From Comamonadaceae bacterium (GTDB taxonomy: Bacteria; Pseudomonadota; Gammaproteobacteria; Burkholderiales; Burkholderiaceae_C), in assembly GCA_947463025.1 (NCBI GenBank), contig CANHSE010000005.1:1-34207 (forward strand): DNA of 34,207 nt. The letters are read 5' to 3'. The position numbers and the translations under genes were made by a program. Numbering within the stretch: the stretch's first letter is position 1; the number at the start of each line of letters is the position of its first letter. Below are positions 1-8,019 of the stretch, in pieces. Under the pieces are notes generated by a model. The model worked only from the letters and a program-made list of their open reading frames with translations, made no database searches and was not told where the DNA came from.

Positions 1-502
1 CGCGGCGGCCCACCACCCGGTCTAGGCTGGCGCAGGCCAAATCGCGAAACACCGCACCCCGCGCCCGCCAGCGCGTGGGGGCGACGAAGTCCAGGGCGAT
101 GCCGTCTTCGTGAAAGTAGGGGGCGATGGCCGCCAGCAGCGTGCGCGAGGCGGCCTCGTCCAAATCCAGTGAGTCGACCGGGCGCATGAGGATGTGGTCT
201 TGCGCCACGTGCCAGTGGCAGGGCGTGATCCAGGCCCAGGCCTCGTCCCCTGGCGCCTGACCGTTCTGAACCCGCTCCCAGGCGGCCCAGGGGATCAGGC
301 CATCGGCTGCAGGCAGGCCCAGGACCTGCGCCAGCGCCCGCTCGTGAGGGGGCGACAGATCTTGTGCGTCGCCCGCCAGCACAGGGCCGGGCTGCAGGCG
401 CGCCAGCAGCCGTCGCAGCATGGGCAGCGCGCCTTCCACCGACCCCAGCGCCAGGCCCGGTGCGTGGGCGTAGGGGAGGATCAGGTGTTGGGCGCTGGAC
501 AT
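1..502 (-). CDS. Conserved hypothetical protein, often annotated as phosphoglycerate mutase (partial, 3' end outside window)
   Basis: This gene is missing from the ORF track because its stop codon lies beyond the left edge. Reading leftward from an ATG at 502 gives 167 open codons beginning MSSAQHLILPYAHAPG. It contains blocks I associate with a Burkholderiales family that lies beside lolC and is annotated as 'phosphoglycerate mutase' or 'RpfE-type regulatory protein': a SPPHERALA segment, WITPCHWHV, then YFHEDGIALDF and PTRWRARGAVF. No phosphoglycerate mutase active-site motif is visible in this part, so I do not assert that activity. The start is divergent from lolC, with about 70 bases between them that must hold both promoters. 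Real gene: confident. Function: unknown. Confidence 0.8.
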   Translation of the reverse strand, partial: MSSAQHLILPYAHAPGLALGSVEGALPMLRRLLARLQPGPVLAGDAQDLSPPHERALAQVLGLPAADGLIPWAAWERVQNGQAPGDEAWAWITPCHWHVAQDHILMRPVDSLDLDEAASRTLLAAIAPYFHEDGIALDFVAPTRWRARGAVFRDLACASLDRVVGRR

Positions 503-570
503 GGGGCTATTGTCCCGGATGCCACAATGCAGGCCGATTCCCTGCTTTGTTTGGCCATACTGACCGCGCG

Positions 571-1827
571 ATGCGACTTCCGTACGAATTGATCCTGGGC
601 TGGCGCTACACGCGCGCGGGCCGAGCGACCCGACGCAACGGCTTCATCTCCTTCATCTCGGGGGTGTCGATGCTGGGGATCGCGCTGGGCGTGGCGGCGC
701 TGATCATCGTGCTGTCGGTGATGAACGGGTTTCAGCGCGAGGTGCGTGACCGCATGCTGGGCGTGGTGTCGCATATCGAGATCTACGGCCCTGGCGGCGA
801 CGTCTTGTCCGATCCGGCCGGCACGATGGCCCAGGCGCGCCAGCATCCGCAGGTGGTGGCTGCGGCGCCCTTCGTGGCGGCGCAGGCGCTGCTGGCGCGC
901 GGCGAGGACATGCGCGGCACGCTGGTGCGCGGTATCGACCCTGCGCTGGAGCCCCAGATCACCGAACTGGCTTTTTCCCTGCGAGACACGGCCCTCAAGC
1001 GCCTGGTGCCCGGTGGCTTTGGCGTCGTGGTGGGGCGTGACCTGGCGCGCAATCTGGGCGTGCGCGTGGGCGACCCCGTCACCCTGATCTCGCCCAGCGG
1101 GCAGGTGACGCCCGCGGGCTTCGTGCCGCGCCTGAAGCAAATGGAGGTGGTGGGCATCTTCGACTCGGGCCACTTCGAATACGACAACGGCCTGGTCCTG
1201 ATGCACCAGGAGGACGCGATGCGGCTGTTCCGACTGGAGGGCCCCACTGGGTTGCGCCTGAAACTCAAGGACCTGCACCAGGCTCGCGAGGTGGCGGCAC
1301 AACTGGCCGTCACGCTGCCTGGCGGTCTGATCGTGCGTGATTGGACGCGCCAGAACCGCACCTGGTTTGCCGCCGTGCAACTGGAAAAACGCATGATGTT
1401 CATCATCCTCACGCTGATCGTGGCGGTGGCCGCGTTCAACCTGGTGAGTACGCTGGTGATGACCGTGACCGACAAGCGCGCCGACATCGCCATCTTGCGC
1501 ACGCTGGGGGCGAGCCCCTCGAGCATCATGGGCATCTTCATGGTCCAGGGTGCAACGGTGGGGGTGGCGGGCACGCTGTCCGGGCTCTTGCTCGGGCTGG
1601 GTGTGGCCTTCAACATCGATGTCATCGTGCCGGCGCTGGAGCAGTTGCTCAGTGCAAGCTTCCTGCCTCGCGACATTTATTTGATCAGCCGTATGCCCAG
1701 CGACCCGCAGTCCGCCGATATCGTGCCGATTGCGCTGATCTCGCTGGTGCTCTCGTTCGTGGCCACGATCTACCCCAGCTGGCGGGCCAGCCGCGTCAAC
1801 CCGGCGGAGGCGCTGCGCTATGAGTGA
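571..1827 (+). CDS. lolC: Lipoprotein-releasing ABC transporter permease LolC/LolE family
   Basis: This is the inner-membrane permease of the Lol system, which extracts outer-membrane lipoproteins from the inner membrane and passes them to LolA. From the ATG at 571 it encodes 418 residues, the usual family length; the longer ORF-track version starts inside the divergent upstream gene. The N-terminus ([26 protein letters not shown]) is typical of LolC/E and is followed by a first membrane helix near residues 26-51, a large periplasmic domain, and three C-terminal helices ending in a FtsX-like region ([20 protein letters not shown], then [18 protein letters not shown]). The end overlaps lolD by 8 bases, so the two are co-translated. 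Only one permease is present, as in organisms that use a single LolC/E-type subunit, probably as a homodimer (inference). Confidence 0.95.
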   Translation: MRLPYELILGWRYTRAGRATRRNGFISFISGVSMLGIALGVAALIIVLSVMNGFQREVRDRMLGVVSHIEIYGPGGDVLSDPAGTMAQARQHPQVVAAAPFVAAQALLARGEDMRGTLVRGIDPALEPQITELAFSLRDTALKRLVPGGFGVVVGRDLARNLGVRVGDPVTLISPSGQVTPAGFVPRLKQMEVVGIFDSGHFEYDNGLVLMHQEDAMRLFRLEGPTGLRLKLKDLHQAREVAAQLAVTLPGGLIVRDWTRQNRTWFAAVQLEKRMMFIILTLIVAVAAFNLVSTLVMTVTDKRADIAILRTLGASPSSIMGIFMVQGATVGVAGTLSGLLLGLGVAFNIDVIVPALEQLLSASFLPRDIYLISRMPSDPQSADIVPIALISLVLSFVATIYPSWRASRVNPAEALRYE

Positions 1828-2494
1828 GCCGGTCCTGCAGGCGCAAGGCCTGTCCAAGCGCTTTACCGAGGGCGGCCTCGATGTTCAGGTGCTGCGCGGG
1901 GTCGATCTCACGGTGCAGGCCGGCGAGACGGTGGCCATCGTGGGCGCCTCGGGCTCGGGCAAGAGCACCTTGCTGCACCTGCTGGGAGGGCTGGATGCGC
2001 CCACCGAGGGTCAGGTGCGCCTGATGGGGCAGGCGCTGTCCCGCCTGAGTGCCGCGCAGCAAGGCCGCCTGCGCAATCAGCACCTGGGCTTTGTCTACCA
2101 GTTTCATCACCTGCTGCCGGAGTTCAGCGCGCTGGACAACGTGGCCATGCCGCTACGCATTCGACGCGACCCGATCGAGTCCTGCCATGCGAGGGCCCGC
2201 GAGGTCTTGGCGGCGGTGGGCCTGAGCGACCGGGTCCTGCATCGCCCCGCCGAGCTCTCGGGCGGCGAGCGCCAACGCGTGGCCATCGCGCGTGCCCTGG
2301 TGACCCGTCCGGCTTGCGTGCTGGCCGACGAGCCCACCGGCAACCTGGACCGGGCGACGGCCGACGGTGTGTTCGAGCAGATGCTGCAGCTGGCGCGTGA
2401 GCAGGGCACGGCCTTCGTGGTAGTGACGCATGACACGTCACTGGCGGATCGCTGCAGCCGGCAGCTGCGCCTCGTGGCAGGGCAGCTGGCCTAG
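1820..2494 (+). CDS. lolD: Lipoprotein-releasing ABC transporter ATPase LolD
   Basis: This is the cytoplasmic ATPase that powers LolC/E. The 224-residue protein has Walker [10 protein letters not shown] at about residues 42-50, a Q-loop in [18 protein letters not shown], the ABC signature LSGGERQ at 146-152, Walker B CVLADEP at 166-172 and the following TGNLD. The QFHHLLPEF stretch after the Q-loop is characteristic of LolD within the MacB/LolD/FtsE group. The ATG at 1820 overlaps the last codons of lolC, so the start is set by translational coupling. It ends 27 bases before the convergent TRAP permease gene; that gap is GC-rich with no T-run, so I do not call a terminator there. Confidence 0.96.
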   Translation: MSEPVLQAQGLSKRFTEGGLDVQVLRGVDLTVQAGETVAIVGASGSGKSTLLHLLGGLDAPTEGQVRLMGQALSRLSAAQQGRLRNQHLGFVYQFHHLLPEFSALDNVAMPLRIRRDPIESCHARAREVLAAVGLSDRVLHRPAELSGGERQRVAIARALVTRPACVLADEPTGNLDRATADGVFEQMLQLAREQGTAFVVVTHDTSLADRCSRQLRLVAGQLA

Positions 2495-2521
2495 CGGGCG
2501 CAGCGCGCGCCCTCGGGCCCG

Positions 2522-3850
2522 TCAGGTCAGGGCCAGACTCAGGAGCGGGAAGGCGCAGACCAGCAGCAGCACGGCGAACATCGCCGCGACAAAAGGCATC
2601 GCCCCAGCAAAGATGCTTTCCACCGACACCTTGGGATCGTTGAGCACCGATTTGACGGTGAACACCGAGATGCCAAAAGGCGGTGTGAGCAAGCCCATTT
2701 CCACCGCCAGCACCGTGATCACGCCAAAGTGAATGAGGTTGAAGCCAAAAGCCTGCGCGATCGGAACGGCTACCGGCGTCATGATCAGCAGGATCGAGCT
2801 GGAGTCGAGGATCATCCCCAGCAGCAAGACGATACCGATGTACAGGGCCAGGAAGCCGTAGGGGCCCAGACCCGCGTCGCGCACCATGTCGGCGATCGCC
2901 ACCGGCACACCCGCCACGCTGAGCATGCGGCTGTAAAAGCCCGCGGCCACCAGCAGGATCAGGATCGTGCACGAGACACTGCCGGTCTCATGGAGCACTC
3001 GCCACAGATTGCCCTGACCCAGCGAGCGGCGGGCCAGTGCGATGAGCAGCGCGCCGGCTGCCCCGACACCACCGGCCTCAGTGGGGGTGAAAAAGCCGCT
3101 GTACAGACCGCCCAGCACCAGCACCACCAGCGCAGCGATGGGGACGAGTTTGGAGGCCATTTGGGAGCCGGTGAGCGTGATCTGCACCCGGCGCTCGCGA
3201 GCCAGCTCGGCCTGGCGCGCCAGGTCGAACACGCGACTCGGCATGAAGCGCGCCATGCACATGATCATCACGGCAAAGACCACAGCCAGAAGCAGGCCCG
3301 GGATCACGCCCGCGACGAACAGCGTGCCGATGGATTGCTCGGCCAGCACACCGTAAATGATCATCAGCAGGCTGGGCGGGATCATCATGCCCAGCACCGA
3401 GCTGCCGGCCACCGTACCCGTGGCAAAGGTGGTTTTGTAACCATGGCTGACCATTTCGGGGACGGCCACCCGGGTGAACACCGCCGCCGAGGCGATCGAC
3501 ACGCCGGTCACGGCGGCGAACACGGTGTTGGCCGCCACGGTGGCCACGCCCAGGCCGCCCTTGAGCTTGCGCAGCAGCACTTCGGCGACCGTGAAAGTGT
3601 CTTTGCCCACGTTGGAGATGCTGACCAGCAGCCCCATGAGCACGAACAGCGGGATGGTGGCGTAGATGTAGTCGGCGATGCCGTTGTAGGCGGCCATGTA
3701 CAGCAGGCGCATGGCCATGTCGACGTTGTCGCGCACCAGCCAGACACCGAAGAAGCCCACAGCCAGCAATGCCACACCGATATGCACGCCTAGCAGCACC
3801 AGCATCACCAGTCCGCCGATGAGCAGACCGCCTAATCCGAGATCGCTCAT
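2522..3850 (-). CDS. TRAP transporter large permease (DctM-type)
   Basis: This is the large membrane subunit of a TRAP transporter, which couples solute import to a sodium gradient. I start it at the ATG at 3850 (MSDLGLGGLLIGGLV), giving 442 residues, close to the family norm; the track's longer 489-residue form reads through the upstream dctQ-type gene. It is almost entirely hydrophobic, with roughly a dozen membrane segments. DctM motifs include the TIPLFVLMG stretch near the N-terminus, SSVLGMMIPPSLLMIIYGV in the middle, FFTPTEAGGVGA and ILDSSSILLIMTPVAVP later. The start overlaps the stop of the small permease gene by 4 bases (ATGA). It is the last gene of the leftward tetR-dctPQM run and converges on lolD. 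Confidence 0.95.
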   Translation of the reverse strand: MSDLGLGGLLIGGLVMLVLLGVHIGVALLAVGFFGVWLVRDNVDMAMRLLYMAAYNGIADYIYATIPLFVLMGLLVSISNVGKDTFTVAEVLLRKLKGGLGVATVAANTVFAAVTGVSIASAAVFTRVAVPEMVSHGYKTTFATGTVAGSSVLGMMIPPSLLMIIYGVLAEQSIGTLFVAGVIPGLLLAVVFAVMIMCMARFMPSRVFDLARQAELARERRVQITLTGSQMASKLVPIAALVVLVLGGLYSGFFTPTEAGGVGAAGALLIALARRSLGQGNLWRVLHETGSVSCTILILLVAAGFYSRMLSVAGVPVAIADMVRDAGLGPYGFLALYIGIVLLLGMILDSSSILLIMTPVAVPIAQAFGFNLIHFGVITVLAVEMGLLTPPFGISVFTVKSVLNDPKVSVESIFAGAMPFVAAMFAVLLLVCAFPLLSLALT

Positions 3851-4428
3851 CGTCCGTCTCCTGTGCCCGCGGCCAGCGGATCTTCTGCCACGGTCTGCTG
3901 CCCGTGCTGGCGCAAGATGCCGGGAATGGACAGCAGGTAGCACAGCGCGGCCGCGAAGGAGCCGGCCACGATCAGTCCGCGAAAGGGCCAAGCGGGGACG
4001 CTGTAGACCCCCTGCACGCCATAAAACTCATTGTTGGCCCACGATTGACGCAGCTCAGGCCAGGCGATCACCGCCAGCGCCGCGAGCAGCGCCGCGCCCA
4101 CCAGGGCGTTGAAGAGGTTCAGCGCGGTGACCGCGCTGGCCGAGCGTTTGCCAATCAGATTGAGCAGGAAATCGCTGCGCGTCATGCGGCCGCTGCACAC
4201 AGCGGCCGCCAGTTGCAGAAAAACGATCGAGGCCACCGAGCGCGCCGAGAACTCAGACACGCCAGTGATCGGCCGGTCTAGAAAGTCCCGGCCGATCACG
4301 TCGGCCACCACCAGGGCCATGATCACGAAGATCCAGACCGTACCGACCGACGCCATCAGGTTGGCCGGCAAGTCCAGGGGATGCCGGGTTGCGGCCGGCG
4401 GGGCGTCGAGGTCGGTGTCGGTGGCCAT
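3847..4428 (-). CDS. TRAP transporter small permease (DctQ-type)
   Basis: This is the small membrane subunit of the TRAP transporter, 193 residues with four predicted membrane helices. The first follows a short polar N-terminus (about residues 25-47, LMASVGTVWIFVIMALVVADVIGR); the ADVIGRDFLDRPITGVSEFS motif is the most typical DctQ signature. Two central helices and a last one near residues 145-165 follow. The C-terminal tail is polar and ends with TGDGR. It lies 9 bases after the binding-protein gene and overlaps the large permease by 4 bases, so the three are one translationally linked unit. DctQ proteins are poorly conserved, so the call leans partly on position. Confidence 0.92.
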   Translation of the reverse strand: MATDTDLDAPPAATRHPLDLPANLMASVGTVWIFVIMALVVADVIGRDFLDRPITGVSEFSARSVASIVFLQLAAAVCSGRMTRSDFLLNLIGKRSASAVTALNLFNALVGAALLAALAVIAWPELRQSWANNEFYGVQGVYSVPAWPFRGLIVAGSFAAALCYLLSIPGILRQHGQQTVAEDPLAAGTGDGR

Positions 4429-4437
4429 GGCGGTGCG

Positions 4438-5508
4438 TCAGCGCGCGGCTTTGTCCCAGTCACGCAGCGGCTTCACGCCGCGTGCGCGCAGTTCGTCAAA
4501 GTAGGCGCGCAGCACGGACTTGCCGGCATCGCCGGTGGTCTGCAGCCAAGGCGTCACGATATCGGGCAGGCCGTTGATCCACTTGGCGCGCTCGGCGGCA
4601 GGCAGCTCGCTCACTTGCAGTCCAGCGGCGCGCATGGTGTCCATGGCCGTCGTCGACATCCGGGTCACGTGCTTGCCGTGCGCCACGGAGGTGGCTTGAC
4701 CGGCCTTCACGAAGGCGTCCTGCACTTCTTTGGGCAGCTTGTCGAAGAAGCTCTTGTTGCTGGCGACGCTGCCGAAGTACATCGCGCCGATGTTCACGCG
4801 CGTGAGGTGCTTGGCCACTTCGTGCACGCGGGCCGGTGCAATGCCGCTGGCAAAGCTCAGCGCGCCCTGGGTCACGCCGGTCTGGATGTTGGTGTAGTAC
4901 ACGGTCAGCGCGCCTTCCACGGGCGTGGCGCCGGTGTCGCGCATCCAGTTGGCCGAGGTGCCCGGCGCGTGGATCTTCTTGTTTTGCAGCGACGCCATGC
5001 TGGTCACGGGGAAGTTCGCATAGATGTCGTAGCTGTCGGTGATCAACGACGACAGCGGCACCATGTTCTGGGCAGTCCAGCTGGCCTTGAGTGCCGGGTG
5101 GTTCGCGTTGAGCTTGTCGAAAATCTCGATCAGCATTTCATGGTTGGTCGTGGCGAACGGGGTGAAGTACGTCACGTTCTGCAGGGGCATGGAGGAGTTC
5201 TCCCAGACCGTGCCGACCATGCCCACGTCCACGATGCCGTCTTTCACCGCCGTACGGGTTTCGTTGAACTTGTACAGCGTGCCGCCGTAGTTCTCGCGCC
5301 AGCGAATCTGGTACTTGTTGCCGCCTTCTTTCAGGAGGCGGTCCACCTCGGGCTGGAACACCTCTTTCATGGCGTTGGCCCAGATGTTGGCCACCGGATG
5401 GCTCGATCCGATGTTGACCGTGATGGCCTGCTGGGCCAGGGCGCCGCTGGCGGCCATGGCGCAACCAAGCGCGAAGAGCCCGGAACGGGCCAACTGGGTG
5501 AGCTTCAT
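4438..5508 (-). CDS. TRAP transporter substrate-binding protein (DctP-type)
   Basis: This is the periplasmic solute receptor of the TRAP system, 356 residues. The start is fixed by a strong AAGGAG site 8 bases before the ATG at 5508 and by a clean signal peptide (MKLTQLARSGLFALGCAMAASGALA). The mature part has the DctP features GSSHPVANIWANAMKEVF, RENYGGTLYKFNETRTAVKDGIVDVGMVG and a later ASNKSFFDKLPKEVQDAF. The conserved Arg that normally sits in the '(L/K)KIR.PG' motif and pairs with the ligand carboxylate is a His here (KKIHAPG, His180). The ligand is therefore uncertain and may not be a simple carboxylate. Position beside a regulator and a molybdenum hydroxylase suggests it imports that enzyme's substrate or a related compound (inference). 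Confidence 0.94.
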   Translation of the reverse strand: MKLTQLARSGLFALGCAMAASGALAQQAITVNIGSSHPVANIWANAMKEVFQPEVDRLLKEGGNKYQIRWRENYGGTLYKFNETRTAVKDGIVDVGMVGTVWENSSMPLQNVTYFTPFATTNHEMLIEIFDKLNANHPALKASWTAQNMVPLSSLITDSYDIYANFPVTSMASLQNKKIHAPGTSANWMRDTGATPVEGALTVYYTNIQTGVTQGALSFASGIAPARVHEVAKHLTRVNIGAMYFGSVASNKSFFDKLPKEVQDAFVKAGQATSVAHGKHVTRMSTTAMDTMRAAGLQVSELPAAERAKWINGLPDIVTPWLQTTGDAGKSVLRAYFDELRARGVKPLRDWDKAAR

Positions 5509-5608
5509 GCGATCTCCTTGCGGGTAAAGGGCGACTGATGGCAGCCGCGTGGGGTTGACGCCACGGCCGGAAGGCCGCAGCAAACGGGAACAGGGTAGGC
5601 AGGTGCGT

Positions 5609-6379
5609 TCATGCGCGACGCATCCTCGGCGTGGCTTGCGCCGCGTCGCCAAACAGGACCCGGCTGGCGACCAGGTAGCCACGCACACGGTCACGCACCA
5701 GAGACTGGCTGATGCGCACCGGCGCGGCGTCGCTGGCCACGCCCTGCGCATAGATCCAGCGGCGCATGGGGATGTAGAAGAAGCCACCATGCAAGCCCAT
5801 GAGCAGTTCGAGCTCGCGCTCGCTGGGCCGCGCGCGGCTGCTGCAGTCGCGAAAGCGCCGCGTCTCGCGCACCAGCCGCGGGAACAGACGCTGGCGCAGC
5901 AGGGAAAAGAAGCGGTCGGTGATGGTGTGGTCGGTCAGGCCGGAGAACACCAGGATGCGAACAAAGTCGCGCGAGAGCGTCGCATTGATGTACTCGTCAT
6001 AAAAGGCGGTGAGCTTGTCCTCGGGCGAGCGATCGCGGTCGTCCAGCAGCGTCTCCCACTCCGGTTGCCAGCGGCCTTCGAACACCTCGATGTAGACCCG
6101 GTCAATCAGGGCCTGCTTGGTCGGGAAGTAGTGATACAGCAGCGCGTGGGTGACGCCGATGCTGCTCGCCAGGTCGCGCAACTGACCGTCCAGGCCTTTT
6201 TCAGAAAAGAAGCGGATGGCTCCGTCCAGGATTTGCCGCTCGCGTTCGGCCACACCCAGACGCCGCCGCGGCGGCGCGATCACGCCAGGCGCCGCGGCGG
6301 GGCCGGGGCGCTTGCGGGGGCGATCAGGGTTTTTCTGGAGGGGCACGCTATTTACCGAATGGTCAACTCTGCCGTACAT
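5609..6379 (-). CDS. TetR-family transcriptional regulator
   Basis: This is a DNA-binding repressor-type protein. The N-terminal helix-turn-helix is plain: ERERQILDGAIRFFSEKGLDG, then LRDLASSIGVTHALLYHYFPTKQALIDRVY. The rest is a helical ligand-binding domain of about 170 residues with no assignable ligand. The start is uncertain. The track begins at a TTG (6400); I use the ATG at 6379 (256 residues), but a GTG at 6346 (245 residues) would leave both candidate operator sites outside the coding region, and no start has a good ribosome site. It is divergent from coxG and lies 100 bases upstream of the TRAP binding-protein gene in the same direction, so it may head a tetR-dctPQM operon. It probably controls both flanking units through the paired sites upstream. 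Confidence 0.9.
   Translation of the reverse strand: MYGRVDHSVNSVPLQKNPDRPRKRPGPAAAPGVIAPPRRRLGVAERERQILDGAIRFFSEKGLDGQLRDLASSIGVTHALLYHYFPTKQALIDRVYIEVFEGRWQPEWETLLDDRDRSPEDKLTAFYDEYINATLSRDFVRILVFSGLTDHTITDRFFSLLRQRLFPRLVRETRRFRDCSSRARPSERELELLMGLHGGFFYIPMRRWIYAQGVASDAAPVRISQSLVRDRVRGYLVASRVLFGDAAQATPRMRRA
6351..6366. promoter_or_regulatory. Candidate TetR operator, site 1
   Basis: TTTACCGAATGGTCAA is a near-perfect palindrome: TTTACC and the reverse complement of GGTCAA (TTGACC) differ at one of six positions around a 4-base spacer. It lies in the divergent tetR-coxG region. It could overlap a -35 element (TTTACC, with TACATT 18 bases further on) of a weak rightward promoter, which would suit repression of the cox-like genes. 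Binding by the neighbouring TetR protein is inferred. Confidence 0.6.
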
Positions 6380-6381
6380 TG

Positions 6382-6397
6382 TTGAACGACTGGTAAA
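6382..6397. promoter_or_regulatory. Candidate TetR operator, site 2
   Basis: TTGAACGACTGGTAAA has the same design as site 1: TTGAAC, a 4-base spacer, then GGTAAA, whose reverse complement TTTACC matches the left arm of site 1 exactly. The two sites are 31 bases apart centre to centre, about three helical turns, so two dimers could bind on the same DNA face. Its own arms match at only four of six positions, so it may be the weaker site. Confidence 0.55.
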
Positions 6398-6432
6398 CAA
6401 AATTCACCCGTGAAAACCCGAAAGACCTTCCG

Positions 6433-7080
6433 ATGCAACTCCATGGCGACGTCCTGATCGGTGCCCCGCGCGCCCGCGTGTGGTCGGCCCTGAACGATCC
6501 CGTGGTGCTGGCCGCCTGCATCCCGGGCTGTGAGGGCGTCGAGGTGGTCAGCCCGGTGGAAAAGACCGCCCGCGTGATGGTCAAGGTGGGCCCGGTGCGG
6601 GCGCGCTTTGCGGGGCGCATCCTGTTGTCTGACATCGTCGAGAACGAACGTTGCGCGATGGGCTTCGAAGGCTCGGGTGGCGCGGCCGGCATGGCCCGTG
6701 GCGAGTCGCAGGTGACGCTGGCCGATGAGGGCCCGGACACTCGGCTGTCCTACACGGTCAAGGCCTCGGTGGCGGGAAAGCTCGGTCAGGTGGGCGGTCG
6801 GATGATCGACGCGGCCGCCAAGCAGATGGCCGACCAGTTCTTCGCCGCCTTCCAGGCGCAGGTGGCGCCGGCTGCGCAAGCGGCTCCGGCGGCCGCAGTC
6901 GAGAGCGGCGCGCCCGCTGTGTCCAACGCACCGGTCGCTGCGCCGGCTCCGCGCCCCACCGCGCAAGGGGCCGCCCCCTTGCCCGAGACGGCACCCTCCA
7001 CCGAGTGGTTGCGCGTGAAGTGGTTTTTCTTGGGCGTCCTCGCCACCGGCGTGGGCGTCTGGATCGGCAGCCGGCTTTGA
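6433..7080 (+). CDS. CoxG-like protein (SRPBCC fold) with C-terminal membrane anchor
   Basis: This 215-residue protein begins like the CoxG/SRPBCC family: MQLHGDVLIGAPRARVWSALNDPVVLAACIPGCEG, with LSYTVKASVAGKLGQVGGRMIDAAAKQMADQFF closing the lipid-binding-type domain near residue 140. An Ala/Pro-rich linker of about 50 residues leads to a single membrane helix at the extreme C-terminus (WFFLGVLATGVGVWIGSRL). In characterised CO dehydrogenases CoxG attaches the enzyme to the membrane and helps electrons reach the quinone pool; the same job is inferred here for the hydroxylase encoded just downstream. It is the first gene of the coxGMSL-like run, with only a weak ribosome site before the ATG. 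Confidence 0.92.
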   Translation: MQLHGDVLIGAPRARVWSALNDPVVLAACIPGCEGVEVVSPVEKTARVMVKVGPVRARFAGRILLSDIVENERCAMGFEGSGGAAGMARGESQVTLADEGPDTRLSYTVKASVAGKLGQVGGRMIDAAAKQMADQFFAAFQAQVAPAAQAAPAAAVESGAPAVSNAPVAAPAPRPTAQGAAPLPETAPSTEWLRVKWFFLGVLATGVGVWIGSRL

Positions 7081-7126
7081 CGGACTGCCCCCTCCTTGTT
7101 TTTCATCTCTGGATGCGGAGCCTGAC

Positions 7127-8002
7127 TTGAAATCTCCCCCTTTTGACTACGCCAAGCCCACCACACTGGCCCAGGTCTTTGACCTGATGCAGACGCATGG
7201 CGACGACGCCTGCATCCTCGCGGGCGGCCAGACGCTCATGGCCACGCTGAACATGCGACTGTCCGAACCGCGCCTGGTGATCGACATCACCGGCCTGGAC
7301 GCGCTGCGCGGCATCCGTGTCGAGGGCGATCGCCTGTACATCGGCGCCCTGGTCACGCACACCGAGATCGAGGACAGCGCCTTGGTAGCCCAGCATGCGC
7401 CGATGCTGCTGCAGGCCGTGCCGCACATTGCGCACCGCGCGATTCGCAACGCGGGCACCTGGGGCGGCTCCATCGCCTACGGCGACCCCGCAGCCGAGTG
7501 GCCTTGCTGCCTGTGTGCGCTGGACGGCACCGTTCACCTGCAAGGCCCGGGCGGCACCCGCCGTGTGGCCGCCACCGATTTCTTCCAAGACCTCTACACC
7601 ACCGCCCGTGCGCCCGACGAGATCGTCATCGGGGCCGATGTGCCTCTGGTGAGTGCCTCCGACTGGTTCGCGTTCGACGAGCTGGCCCGCCGCCATGGCG
7701 ACTACGCCGTGGCCGGCCTGGCCGTGGCCGCGCGCTTTCAGGGCACCCTGGCGCAGCGGGTCACCCTGAGCTTCCTGGGCATCGGCGCGATTCCGGTGCG
7801 CGCGCGCCGCACCGAGGCCCTGCTGGCCGGCAAGACCCTGGACGCCGCCACCATCGGGATCGCGGTGGCCTCGCTCAAGGCCGAACTCGACCCCATCGCC
7901 GATTTGACCCACAGCGCCGAGACCAAGCGCCACCTGGCCACCGTCCTGGCGCGCCGCCTGCTGGAGGCTGCACACGCCAGCCGCAGCGCCATCACCGCCT
8001 GA
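7127..8002 (+). CDS. Molybdenum hydroxylase FAD-binding subunit (CoxM-like)
   Basis: This is the medium, FAD-carrying subunit of a xanthine-oxidase-family enzyme, 291 residues. The FAD motifs sit at the same positions as in CoxM: AGGQT at residues 32-36 (CoxM AGGHS) and TWGG at 111-114 (CoxM TIGG), followed by GDPAAEWP. The protein starts with TTG at 7127: no ATG or GTG is available in frame upstream, the N-terminus (M)KSPPFDYAKP is the normal one for the family, and GCGGAG lies about 8 bases before it. An ATG at 7113 in another frame opens a five-codon ORF whose TGA overlaps the TTG, which could affect translation. The electron path is presumably molybdenum site to CoxS iron-sulfur clusters to this FAD. 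Confidence 0.95.
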   Translation: MKSPPFDYAKPTTLAQVFDLMQTHGDDACILAGGQTLMATLNMRLSEPRLVIDITGLDALRGIRVEGDRLYIGALVTHTEIEDSALVAQHAPMLLQAVPHIAHRAIRNAGTWGGSIAYGDPAAEWPCCLCALDGTVHLQGPGGTRRVAATDFFQDLYTTARAPDEIVIGADVPLVSASDWFAFDELARRHGDYAVAGLAVAARFQGTLAQRVTLSFLGIGAIPVRARRTEALLAGKTLDAATIGIAVASLKAELDPIADLTHSAETKRHLATVLARRLLEAAHASRSAITA

Positions 8003-8019
8003 ACCCACGAGGTACTTTC

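Noticed and set aside
481-1857. 458-residue leftward ORF across lolC
   Set aside because: It is antisense to a clear lolC, rich in His/Arg/Gln/Asp, and has no recognisable domain; a GC-bias shadow.
2729-3793. 354-residue rightward ORF across the TRAP large permease
   Set aside because: Its composition (His/Gln/Asp-rich) is typical of the reverse frame of a membrane protein gene; the DctM reading is unambiguous.
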